From Calliopum simillimum (taxonomy: Eukaryota; Arthropoda; Insecta; Diptera; Lauxaniidae), in the NCBI GenBank assembly GCA_951812925.1, contig OX638369.1, positions 49,471,061 to 49,535,060 on the forward strand: a stretch of DNA of 64,000 nt. Reading direction: 5' to 3'. Shown one piece after another: positions 46,846 through 57,212 of the stretch; the first letter of the stretch is position 1; each line of letters begins with the position of its first letter. The position numbers and the translations under genes are program-made. A model generated the notes under the pieces. The model was not told where the DNA came from, made no database searches, and worked only from the letters and a program-made list of their open reading frames with translations.

Positions 46846-46965
46846 ACAGGGTGGGCGGGCATCGGTAGAATACCCAAAAACATAAGACTTCTGGGACCAT
46901 TCTGCATTACTTTTCGTAGATCCATTTTTCGAAATTCGTAAAACCATTGAAGTTATAGCCATCGG
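46846..46965 (+). mobile_element. Half copy of the ACAGGGTGG MITE
   Basis: ATACAGGGTGGGCGGGCATC, then CGGTAGAATACCC, ACTTTTCGTAGATCCATTTT and TCGAAATTCGTAAAACCA align with the left end of the element at 61124-61484. No right end follows; the sequence runs into the hairpin at 46966. Confidence 0.75.
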
Positions 46966-47465
46966 AAGATCAGGATGTAAATTTATGATAGCCGGTATAA
47001 GTTCGGAACCCCTGGATTTTAATAATATTGGTGTCATACGAAAAGTATTTTAGCTGGCAACAAAATTGTTGCACAAAAGTTTTATATCCGAGTCATGACT
47101 TTCGAGAAATGGCGATTTTTCGAAAATTTAAAAATTTTTTTTTTTTTTAAAGCACTACATTTTTCATTACTTTAGTAACAAATTATGCAAACCTTATCTA
47201 TTTCCTTTCATTTGATATGCAATTTGTATCTGATTTCCTTCATAAGCACATTTTTAATAGGAAAACCAAAGAAATTTTCATGAAAATTAGCAAAACATAA
47301 CAAAACACTGAAAATTCGTCATATCTCGAAAATCACGACTCGGATTTAAAACTTTTGTACTCTGATTTTGTAGCATTTCATAACACACCAATATTGTTAA
47401 AATTCATTGAAGGGTTCCGAACTTATAGCGGTTTAAATAAAGCCATATCCCGATCGTCTGATCTA
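46966..47465. repeat. Hairpin, about 500 bp, arms of about 170 bp
   Basis: TATAAGTTCGGAACCCCTGG at 46996 pairs with GGGTTCCGAACTTATAG at 47411. Further pairs are AATAATATTGGTGT / ACACCAATATTGTT, ACAAAAGTTTTATATCCGAG / CTCGGATTTAAAACTTTTGT and TTTCGAGAAATGGCGA / TCATATCTCGAAA. The centre is near 47210. It follows the half MITE, so the two may form one composite element. Confidence 0.85.
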
Positions 47466-47999
47466 TATATATAGAGATTTATTTATGAGATTTATGAAAG
47501 AAATTCTTAACAAAAAAAAATAAATATTTCCTAAGGAAATTTATCGAGTGCATATTACAGTAATATCTGTTTGTTAGAATGTTTTGTGTTTATGTGTGAA
47601 CTTATCATAAAACTTGAATGCGCTATCAGCTGCTTTAAATTTACGACATTGCAATAACAACAAGAGCAATTGCAACCAACATTTATCATCAATTGTCCTT
47701 TATTTACGCATGTATGCTTCCAGCTTCTACTTTTCTTGTACATATATGTATGCATGCAAATACATATTTACATCTCTATGAGTGGGCACAAAATATATAC
47801 TAGAGCGGTTCAAAATTTAAATATTTGGTCCGCTTTTGCGGGATTACCGAAATTTTTAAAATGTATTGTAATTCATTAGAAGAAGTTTGGTTCATATTTC
47901 GGAGAAAAATTCCAATTTTTAAAACTTTCGCCGCATGCTCGAGGCTTGGAAGTTTTCTTGATTTTTTTATACTTTATATTAGAGCTGTCTGTTTCTACG

Positions 48000-48250
48000 A
48001 ACGTTCGTACTTTAAAGGTACGAAATCACGTCCCTCCAAATCACGTGAATTTGAGCTTCGCACAGGTACGTGAATTTGGTAAAGTTCGTACTTTTGATAT
48101 GAACTTCGTACTATTCGTACCTCGTACTTTTCGTACCTCGTACTTTTCGTACCTCGTACTTCGTACTTTTCGTACCTCGTACTTCGTACTTTTCGTACCT
48201 CGTGCTTCGTACTTTTCGTACCTCACATTTCGTACTTTTCGTACCCCTGT
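48000..48250 (+). repeat. TTCGTAC minisatellite
   Basis: Irregular repeats of CTTTTCGTACCTCGTACTTC with internal heptamer-like TTCGTAC units, densest at 48105-48245. TTCGTAC and GTACGAA words give local self-complementarity (GTAC is palindromic). Open frames on both strands are artefacts of the repeat. Confidence 0.85.
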
Positions 48251-48254
48251 TGAG

Positions 48255-48560
48255 ATAGTACGGATATGCCACGTCCACTATTTAACGATTAATCGAAAAA
48301 AAATTTAACACGTTATATCTCAAAAACTATGGACGCTATTTCCATGAAATTTGGTATGCAGGTGCTCCACATAATTAGCATCCGCTGACCAAAAAGTGGG
48401 CGTGATCGAACAATGCCACGCCTACTTTTTAAAGTTTATATCTAAAACCTTTTATTTACCTTTAAAGCCCTCAAAACAAGAAATTTAAAATTGGCAAAAC
48501 TCTATCAGAAAAACTCGAGAGGATTTTAGTGATCATGGTGGCATATAATTGGTAGCTATA
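48255..48560 (+). repeat. Decayed copy of the mini-me-associated module
   Basis: ATGAAATTTGGTATGCAGGT, then AGTGGGCGTGATCGAACAAT and GCCACGCCTACTTTTTAAAG, matching the ordering of motifs seen at 39165-39350. Nested inside the AGAGCGGTTC element. Confidence 0.5.
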
Positions 48561-48682
48561 TCTGTGTACTTTCAAATTACTTATATATACAAAGAAAATA
48601 TTTAACCTATAAAATTCTACTCAGAACTGAAAAATTTAACTTAAGAATATATTCGAATTTTTGAACCGCTCCAATATACACT

Positions 48683-49884
48683 TTCTTATATGCGCATCCA
48701 TACAAAGAGCCTTCCCAACTTTATTGCGATCCTCTTGAATTGTTGACTTTTATTGATTCTTCACTACTAAAAAGGATTTGTTATACTGCTTGATGCCTTG
48801 CTGCTGCAGTCCGCAGACGCTATCACTATCCTTATCTTGCACATATTTCCATCTTTTTCTTTTTGTTATTTGTTGCTTGCCGTAAGTGTCTGTCTATCCT
48901 ATCTGTCTGTCTGGTGGTAGACTTTTTCATCGTCTCACATGTAAGTTAGCTTACGGAAGCAATATTTTTCCGTCGCAGTCATTAAGCCAAGTTTGGGCAA
49001 TAAATTACATTTGGAGTAAAATTTACGAAATCATTGTGTGCGGTGGTGGGAAACTAGAGGTGGAAGCGCATATTTTGAATGTGAACAAAATGAGATTTCT
49101 CCATCGATACATGACACTTCAATTGTTGACTTTTATTGATATGTGGTATTGGAATCACACAAAAGGGCGTGTTCTCATTTCTAAAAATTTGGTTTTGTAT
49201 TGGACCGTCCAAACAAGTGAACTTCATATCTAAGCGCAACGAGTCTGGTTTAGGGAGATTGAAAGATATATCGGTAATTGTTGATATTGCTTTAAAAACG
49301 TTTTAGCAAAATTTGTATCATTCGAATGTTGAAACAAGATTTTATTTTAAATTATTAGAATGAGTCGATATACCTTACGATATTTCATATCATCTCTAAA
49401 GCACAACACCGCCTGAGTCATAGACATAGCATTCCTAACAATAGTTGAAAGGCGCTGAAAGAAGTTTTTTCTACTTAGAATTTGTAACTTTATGTTGATT
49501 TCATTGTCAAGATTAATGGGAATGACTTGTTTTGCTTGAAATAATCAATCAATGGATTTTTGTGAGAAATCCTTTTATATATAGTTTTCTTTACAGCCAT
49601 ATACGAACACATGCATATGTATATGAAGAGAAGATACTACTTGATGACAGAAAAATGACAAAGAAATTTCGAATTGAAAATTTCGCAGATGTGTCATTTA
49701 ACATATTTGCTTAAAGCTTATTGCTCATTTGGAATATATCATAAGCTTTCTTCTTTTTCTGACCTTAGCCAATATGATTTTTGTTCAAATATACTGACAT
49801 ACATAAGTATATGGGTAAAGCTTTTGGAGTTTTGGTGTAAATGATTTTATGCAAAAATATTGAATTTCTCATATTAAGGTAATC
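48683..49884. other. Unassigned AT-rich sequence
   Basis: The 115-codon frame at 48886-49233 has no recognisable domain and an overlapping minus-strand frame. Nothing supported. Confidence 0.55.
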
Positions 49885-49889
49885 GGCTA

Positions 49890-52800
49890 TACTACAATTT
49901 AGAATGAGTTTACTGTATTATGAGGTTCGATCAAATCTTTTGAGGCCATACACGAAACGTGTAACGTTATTATAGGCTACCTGCAATTTTTGAAAGGAGC
50001 AGGAGTCGAGCCTACTATACACAACTTCAGAATATGTTATAAGAGGGACAACCATATACACTGCAAGAATCCTTCTAGTTTTAACAGGCACAAATGACGA
50101 AGTCATTCTTAAATTACGCAAAGCATAGTAACTTTACTTAACATGGACTTAACATGATCATTTCATGTTAAGGAATTATTCAAAACAAACCCAAGATTGG
50201 TAGCTTTTGCTTACAATAGATAGTTTTTTGCCATTCAAAAGGATATCAGGTAACTCTTCATTGGCATACGAAGTTTTTGAAATTGGTAACACATAGGACT
50301 TCACAGGATTAATATTCAATTTATTCAAAACAGCCCACTTGCAAATATTCTTAAGGTCTTCATTCAATCTACAACACAAGTCCTCAATAAGACCAATAGA
50401 TCTAGACAAATATAGTTGAAGGTCGTCTGCATACGCATGCATAGCAACATTTTTAGTTACAGAAAAAATGTCGTTAATGAAAAGGAAAAATAGTAGCTTA
50501 CCAAGGACTGAACCCTGCGGTACTCCACTTCTGATTGTCATATAGCTGGAGTAAGCACTACCAACTTTAACCCTCTGCATTCTATTACTCAAATAGCTTT
50601 CGATAAACTTAACTGCCTTCGAAGTCCTTTGAAAAGTCCAATAGACATAGCAGAGTCAGATAATCTTTATCAAATGATATACGAATATCATCAGTTATTT
50701 TTAATACAGCAGTGGAACAGCTGTGCCCTACCTGAAAACCAGACTGAAAATCAGAGATAAGCTTATATCTGTTTACGAAAGAAAAAATCTGCTCCGCCAT
50801 TAATGCCTCACAAACCTTTGAGGGCGATGAAAGCAGACTAATTGGTCTGAAATTGCAGGCCTCACTAGCAGAAGATTTTTGGCGATTGGAATTATTGAAG
50901 CAATTTTCCACAGATCAGGGTAACAAGAGCTCGTAATACAGTGGTTTATAATGTGGGTCAAAGGACTAAGGATATAAGGCAACACTATTTTTTATAAATT
51001 TCAAAGAAATTCCATCTTCACCACACGGTGCTCTTAAACAGTCGATAGGATTTTTGGCTATGTGGAGAAAATCTGTGAATAGGGTTTCATTTGTATTAGT
51101 TTAGTGGTCTGAAAAATGCAAACCCCGAAATCGTAGCTGATCGTCCCCGCGAAATGTCGCAAAAATACATATCCCATATAAAATAAAAAAAATTCAGAAA
51201 AAAAAACGCAACAAACAAATATCAAAATAGTTATAATTAATGTATTTTGCAATGTTAAATCTGAATCTGACCTTAAAATTGCTGTATCTCATACGGTTTT
51301 TGAGATATCTTAGCCTAAACAAAGAAAAAAAGCCGATGCTATGTTTTATTGCTGTGTTTTGGAGCTATATAACAGGACGTATATCCGTAAATTCTGATGC
51401 AGAAATAAAAAACTTTAATCAATCTTCTAAACCTAATTCAAATAATGGCGATATTTTTATTTTTCTCGGAGATATCCTAACCTAAAAAGTTAAAAAAGTG
51501 CAAAAAACGTGTTTTGTCATTATTTCAGTCTACGATATTTTGAAGAAAAAATAAGCTATTGACGTAATTTAAATGCGGTTTTAAAGAAAAAGATTGAGTT
51601 TTTCAGATAATGTATCAAATTCTGCGTATGAATGTTCTGTACTATAGTTATATAGCTTCAAAATATAGCAAAAATAGTATTTTTTCCTTGTTAATGCTAA
51701 GATATCTCAAAAACCGTATGAGATATAGCAATTTTAAGGCCCGATTCAGATTTAACATTGCAAAATACATTAATTATAACTATCCTTATATTTGTTTGTT
51801 GCGTTTTTTTTCTGAATTTTTTTTATTTTATATGGGATATATATTTTTGCGATATTTCGCGGGGATGATCAGCTACACTTTCGGGGTTTGCATTTTTCAG
51901 ACCACTAAACTAATACAAATGAAACCCCATTCACAGATTTTCTCCACATATTCAAAAAACCTATCGACTGTTCAAGAGCACCGTGACCAGTTGCGTTTGA
52001 TTTCATTCTTAATATTTTTCTAGCCACTTTGGATTCACAACCAGTAGTAAATACAAAAGAACTTGGTAGACTTAACGGTAGTGGTAATTCCTGACAATTT
52101 ATATTAACAACAGGATTGCCCACAAAGTAGTTGTTAAGTACATCGGGGTCAATCTTGCAGACTGTGTTACTTTTATTACCTATACCTATTCCTCTTAATT
52201 TCCGGCAAAGTAGTCTAGTAGGTAAGGCAGTATTCAATTTAGACATATAAAATCTTTTTTTAGATATTTTGACAGTAGCAGTGGCTTTTTGCGAGCAATT
52301 CGATGTTTTTCCCAATTGCGAGTACACGGATTTCTTTTCCACTGGGTGTAAGTTTTATTACGCTTATAAAGATCTGAATTAACAGACCTGGTGAACCATG
52401 GGCAGGAGGTATTAGCCACTCGTACTGTACGTTGAGGAATATGAGTGTCAAACAAATAGTTTAGTGCCGTATAGAAAAATTAAATTTTTCATTTACTGTG
52501 CTCATGAACCAGCAATCGCTCCACTGTATATTTGCCATGTCATGAGATAAATTGCCAAAATTTAAAGACCTGCAGTCACGATAAGCAAAATATTCAGGTG
52601 TACCTATACTCAATTCAATGTCAAATGCAAGAAATAATAGATCATGATCTGAAATAAATGTAATTTGGTCATTGAAAAGCACAATAGAGAGATCATCTAC
52701 AGAAAACAAATCAAGCAAGCTAGAATTGGAGTTATTAGCAAAACGAGTGGGTAGCTCAGTATTTATGATAGAAAGTTCAGCTTCAGAAAAAAATCACATA

Positions 52801-53000
52801 ACTTCACAGAAAATGAATCATTTAACAAAAGATTTACGTTAAAATCACAACAAGTAATTAAATGACTAAAATCAATATTGTGGCCTAAAAGCGTATCAAA
52901 AAACGGATCTAAACCAAAGTTGTCAGCGTAGAACAAAAGTGAGCCAATTTTGGCTCGACAAACAACATCAATATTTCTGTACAACATTCACAGAAATAAT
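49890..53000 (-). pseudogene. LINE endonuclease / reverse transcriptase polyprotein remnant
   Basis: Endonuclease pieces: CCDFNVNLLL (the GDFN metal-site motif with Gly replaced, about 52830) and FISDHDLLFLAFDIE (catalytic SDH motif, about 52630). Reverse transcriptase: GEDGIS entry motif split by the foldback insertion, then THIINHCITSSCYPDLWKIA, ACNFRPISLLSSPSKVCEAL, QSGFQVGHSC, LCLLDFSKDFE, SGVPQGSVLGKLLFFLFIND, and the active site HAYADDLQLYLS at about 50440. The thumb-like tail FQKLQVAYNNVTRFVYGLKR lies at about 49930. The catalytic YADD is intact, but several frameshifts and stops separate the blocks. Jockey/I-like by motif style; the clade is not fixed. Confidence 0.92.
51024..51985. 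mobile_element. Foldback element (962 bp) inserted in the reverse transcriptase
   Basis: Arms of about 370 bp: the start CACGGTGCTCTTAAACAGTC pairs with the end GACTGTTCAAGAGCACCGTG, and complementarity continues to about 51400 / 51620. Flanks are ACCA on both sides (51020-51023, 51986-51989). Removing the insert plus one ACCA restores the LINE frame through N-A-T-G-E-D-G-I-S. The arms include ATCTCATACGGTTTTTGAGA, also seen in other long inverted repeats here. Frames of 81 and 137 codons inside it are not recognisable proteins. Confidence 0.93.
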
Positions 53001-53137
53001 TTTTGTTGTTTTTTTTTCACACTCGTCAAAATTTCGCGTTTTGTTGCTTTTTTTACGTACACACAAAATCGAACTCGAATCACCATAAAACAACAACAAC
53101 GACTGCGTCGCATCAAAAACAAAAACAGCAAACAATA

Positions 53138-53350
53138 TGGGTATTAATGAGTTGATGCGCAGTTGCGAAAATGCAAGTCTTTCACGCACTAACGCCTGAA
53201 CGTTCAATGTGAATATTTCCATCTTGAGAAATTGCAGAAGTTGTGCGAAATTTTCGGCAATGTGTTTGATGTTTTACAAATGTCAAACTTTCGAAAACCG
53301 CACTTCCGCAACGACGTAAGAGCATTGCGCATCAACTCGTGAATACCCCT
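53138..53350. repeat. Inverted repeat, about 210 bp
   Basis: GGGTATTAATGAGTTGATGC at 53138 pairs with GCATCAACTCGTGAATACCC ending about 53348, giving about 23-bp inverted ends (GAGTTGATGCGCA core). Could be a small MITE sitting at the 5' end of the LINE remnant; no target duplication is clear. Confidence 0.6.
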
Positions 53351-53792
53351 ACTTTTTGTGTGTGTCCTAGTTCTTAGAAATTTTTAAAATTGTTGAAATA
53401 TTATTGTTGTTGTATACGAGGCATGAAAAAACAACAAAAAATTGTTTTTGGGATTATTTAATTCGAATTTGAAGTTGTTGTAAAAGCGAAAATTTCACGC
53501 AGTCTTATTTAAAATATTTAAGCTCCTTGCATTGAAGTGGATAATCTTCAGTCCCGACCTCTGGTTACAAAGCACGTTAATCAGAGTTTCGTAAGTATGG
53601 CTAGCACCTAGGTTTGAATTATTTAAGACAGGCATAGAAAAAACAGACAGTCACAAAACTCTTAAATAAACTTTTGGAAAATCCAACATTATTTTTTAGG
53701 GTTGCCACATTATTTTAAATCTAACTCTTTTTAAAAGTTTATTTAAGTGTTTTAAGAATAAATTAAATTTTTTTTTTTTTTTAATAAATGGC
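53351..53792. other. Unassigned AT-rich sequence
   Basis: No supported feature up to the TTAA that starts the piggyBac-like element. Confidence 0.6.
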
Positions 53793-54860
53793 TTAACCCT
53801 TAAACGAACCCTGGGGTCTGGCCAGACCCTTTTGACTTTTATTTCAAGTTTTTTGATATTTCCAATTTCGATATAGACACCAAATTTCATGAATTCCTCA
53901 ATTAACTAATTCTTAATGAAATTATAAAAAAATATTTTCAAAGAAAAGAGGGTGAGCCGAGTTTTTTTGAAAATTCAAATTATACTCATAATCGCTACCC
54001 AGGGGTCTAGCCAGACCCCATATATTTTTTGTTAAAATAATGAGTGCTTTCCGTATTTGTTAATTTTTTTATCATAATTCTTGAGCAAATGGGTACTTTC
54101 GTCATTTTTTGGCTTTCCTTTTCTTTGATTTTGTGAATGTTTGAACTTTTGACTGTGATATGTACCGGGTGTTTCCCTTTTAGTTTTGTTCGTTACATTT
54201 TTTTATTTCTTTGTGAAGAAAGGTCAATTTGTCAGTATTACGTGGTTTTTGTGCGGGTAATTTTATTTCCGTAAAAATTTATGCCGTACTACATAAATAT
54301 TTTGAAAAACGAAAATGCAAGAGCCGAAGGAAGTGATTGACGAAGTGGATATGGTTTACCAGACATAGCGAAAATTTGAAAAAAAAATTACAAGCCTCAT
54401 AAAGATATCACTATAGCAACTGTTTCAGTATCGCGGCAGAACAAAGTTCACGCAATATATTCCGTCAAAACCAGCGAGATATGGAATAAAGATTTGGTGG
54501 GCATGCGATGCAAAGGCGCGCTATCCTTTGCATGGTAATATACAGTTAATCACTTAAGTTAGTATACACCAGGTAAGACTTATTCATTTTGAAATAAATT
54601 CAAAGATTTTATAAGGAAACGTACAAAACAAACTTTATTTCACATACAGAAAACATAGAACTTCAATTTCGAAAAAAAATATTAGCAAAAATAACTCAAA
54701 AAATAAGTTATAGCATTACAAACAAAATAAAGGCTGATTTTCATATCACAAAAGTTTGTATACAGCAGAAAAGAATTTAACCAAATTTCTTTTTTCATCG
54801 CTTCTAATGTTAAATTCAGTGTATCGTTAGATAAGCCTTGGGGTTCAGAATGGTACTAAG

Positions 54861-55090
54861 TCATGATGGCATGATCGGACAAGGCTTCGTGTTGTTGTTG
54901 GAGTTATTTTGCTTCTCTCTTCCATTTGGACACGTTTTAAGTCTTCTCATCTGACGATTTCGTATTTCTGGCTTTAGATCCTTCCACAAATGCTCAATAG
55001 GATCTGCATACGGTGGAGTTTTCAGTTGTTTTCGCACATTATGAAGGAGTAAGGACATTCCGTCGTATTTAATGAAGCAGATAACCACAC
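54861..55090 (-). pseudogene. Inverted second copy of the Tc1 transposase C-terminus
   Basis: Minus strand: VRKQLKTPPYADPIEHLWKD then LKPEIRNRQMRRLKTCPNGR, the same protein segment as at 55684-55815 on the plus strand (VRKQLKTPLQSLDLSPIEHL). The left arm of the element therefore carries a copy of the transposase 3' end in reverse, where the transposase N-terminus should be. Confidence 0.92.
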
Positions 55091-55148
55091 TTTCATTAGA
55101 AAGACAAGAGAAAATCTCAAGACAAGTGCAGCGTAAATAAAATCAGGG

Positions 55149-55875
55149 ATGGAAAAAGAAACTGGAAGGCACTGTAATGCTCAAACTATTCGCCAAATGT
55201 TATGTGTCGCAGGTATTAATGGATTTGGTATAGAAAAGAAGACGTTCGTAAGCGAGATAAATCGGCGTAATAGAATTCCGTTTGCGAAGAAACATTTAAA
55301 ATGTGTTCAATCATTCTGGAACAATGTGTTTTTCTTAGACGAAAGGAAATTTAATGCTTATGGATCCAATAGTCGTTACAAAGTATTGAAAAAAGCTAAC
55401 CAGGAGCTTAGCTCATGCAATATGGCAAGCACTGTTAAGCATGATGGGGTTCTATTATTGTTTGGGCTTATAAGGCGGCAAATGGCGTGGGGAGTTGTTC
55501 ATAATTGAAAATATAATAGACAGATATGGTTATAAAAATATTCTTAGCAATAATTTAAAACAAAATGCGAAAAAATTAGGCACTGACGGGTCATTTATCA
55601 TTCAGTTATAGTCATTATATTGCTGAAAGACAAATGACCCCAAACATTCGGCCTATATCGAGAAAGAATAGCTCCTTTATTATGTGCGAAAACAGCTGAA
55701 AACCCCACTTCAATCACTGGATCTAAGCCCTATTGAGCATTTGTGGAAGGATCTAAAGCCAAAAATACGAAATCGTCAGATGAGAAGACTTAAAACGTGT
55801 CCTAATGGAAGAGTCGAGCAAAATAACTATAACAACAACATGAAACTTTGTCCGATTTATACCATCACGGCCTAG
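55149..55875 (+). pseudogene. Tc1-like transposase, middle and C-terminal parts
   Basis: The frame from about 55149 gives CNAQTIRQMLCVAGINGFGI, then RIPFAKKHLKCVQSFWNNVF, FLDERKFNAYGSNSR (first catalytic Asp) and SCNMASTVKHDGVLLLFGLI. After stops the frame resumes with LDLSPIEHLWKDLKPKIRNR (catalytic Glu) at about 55716. The second Asp region is decayed. The paired DNA-binding N-terminus is missing and replaced by the inverted C-terminal copy. The Tc1 clade is supported by the CAGT ends, TA target and SPIEHLW motif. Confidence 0.92.
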
Positions 55876-57212
55876 TGCCATTCTGAACCCCAAGGCTTAT
55901 CTAACGAAATACTGAATTTACATTAGAAACGCTGAAAAAAAAAATTGTTAAATTATTTTCTGCTGTATACAAACTTTTGTGATATGAAAATCAGCCTTCA
56001 ATTTGTTTAAAATGCCATAACTTAATTCTTTGAGTTATTTTTGCTAATATTGCTTTTCAAAATTGAAGTTCTATGTTTTCTTTATGTGAAATAAAGTTTG
56101 GTTTGTACGTTTCCTTATAAAACCTTTGAATTTATTTCAAAATGAATAAGTCTTGCCTGGTGTATACTAACTTAAGTGATTAACTGTATATACTGGCAAA
56201 AATCCAAATAGAGAGCTAGCTACGAACCAAGGAGAACATGAAATGATGCGTCTTGCTTCTAAATATTCAAATTCGGGCAGAACAATTGCTGCATATAACT
56301 TTTTTATATCTTTGGAAGGATGTCAGCGGCTAATGAACATAGGGTTGGCTTTTGTTGGGACACTGCGAAGCAATAAACGATGCATTCCACCTGAAATGAA
56401 AAAAAAAATCATTCTCACCCAGTTCTATCATCAGAATTCGGTTTTTATGAAAACAATGTATCTATATGCTCCTATGTCCCCAAAAAAAGAAAACAACAAA
56501 GCCGTCATCCTTTTATCCACTGTTCATTATGATAAAACAACTGAAGGGAAATTACAAAAACCTGAAGCAATCATATATTACAATAAAACTAAAGGTGGGG
56601 TTGACGTTAAGTACTAGATGCTAACACATTTCACCACAAATCGTCGAGCTAAACGCTGGACGTTAGCTCTCTTTTTCAATATGATTGACATAATGGATTT
56701 AGTGAGCTATATAATTTGCAAAGAATTGGAAAACTACACTAGAACCGATTGTCCAAAAATATTTCTGACATTTTTATCGGAAGACTTAGTTCGTCCGCTG
56801 GTGGAATTCCGCAGTAACGATCCACAAGTTACAAAACAATTTGATTGCAGATTGACTGTGGAAGCATTCTTCGGTGTACAAATTTCGGTAAGAAACCTGT
56901 TTTATTATAAATTTTCTTTGAATACGTAGCTTATTACCCATTTTTCTTTCCAGACTGCAACGGTCTAAACATGCTCCAGTGGGGCCAACTTTTTAGAGAA
57001 AAAACGTGATTGCCAGATATGCCACATCAACGACAATTTCCGGCGAAAAACTCGTTTCTACTGCGAAATATGTTCTGATCCTGTATGCCACCAGCACTCC
57101 AAATGCTCTTACAAATGTTTCAAATGTACTCAAACTAATGATTGAAAATATATGTTATTGTTTTTCGTTTTTTGATTTTGTCTCATACCGTTTTTATGTA
57201 AGAATATATACT

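Larger units (their letters stand above)
47802..48672. mobile_element. Element with AGAGCGGTTC ends (871 bp)
   Basis: AGAGCGGTTCAAAATTTAAA at 47802 is inverted at the right end (TCGAATTTTTGAACCGCTCC, ending 48672). Flanks are AATATATACT (left) and AATATACACT (right). The same end sequence and nearly the same flanks bound the larger element at 57213-59082. The interior holds a GTACGAA minisatellite and a decayed copy of the mini-me-associated module. No coding sequence. Confidence 0.75.
49885..53000 (-). mobile_element. Non-LTR (LINE-type) retrotransposon, minus strand, decayed and interrupted
   Basis: Contiguous minus-strand order of endonuclease (about 52990-52460), linker (52460-51990) and reverse transcriptase (51020-49890) with no integrase or LTR, as in Jockey/I-type elements. 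About 3.1 kb including the 962-bp foldback insert. No RNase H seen downstream. The 3' end left of 49885 and any poly(A) remnant are not clear, and the 5' end is truncated or lost in the repeat at 53138. Confidence 0.9.
54543..56186. mobile_element. Tc1-like transposon with expanded inverted repeats (1644 bp)
   Basis: CAGTTAATCACTTAAGTTAG at 54543 and its complement CTAACTTAAGTGATTAACTG ending 56186, with TA on each side (54541-54542, 56187-56188). Complementarity extends about 500 bp inward on each side, far beyond a simple terminal repeat. Excision with one TA rejoins the piggyBac reading frame exactly (Gly-Asn-Ile-Tyr-Thr-Gly). Confidence 0.95.
54300..57145 (+). pseudogene. piggyBac-type transposase (DDE_Tnp_1_7) with C-terminal Cys-rich domain, broken
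   Basis: Before the Tc1 insert: YRGRTKFTQYIPSKPARYGI then KIWWACDAKARYPLHGNI (about 54427-54540). After it: TGKNPNRELATNQG, then RTIAAYNFFISLEG, where the usual catalytic Asp of the DNxFTS motif is Tyr, then FVGTLRSNKRCIPPEMK, AVILLSTVHYD and YYNKTKGGVDVKY (third catalytic Asp retained). A TAG at 56615 replaces the Gln of the normal DQM motif. The frame resumes MLTHFTTNRRAKRWTLALFF to about 56887. A 66-bp intron (GTAAGA at 56888; TTTCTTTCCAG ending 56953) precedes the Cys-rich tail DCQICHIND, FYCEIC, CHQHSKCSYKCFKC (57001-57145), probably after a one-base frameshift. The N-terminal part and the first Asp region are not found. Confidence 0.92.
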
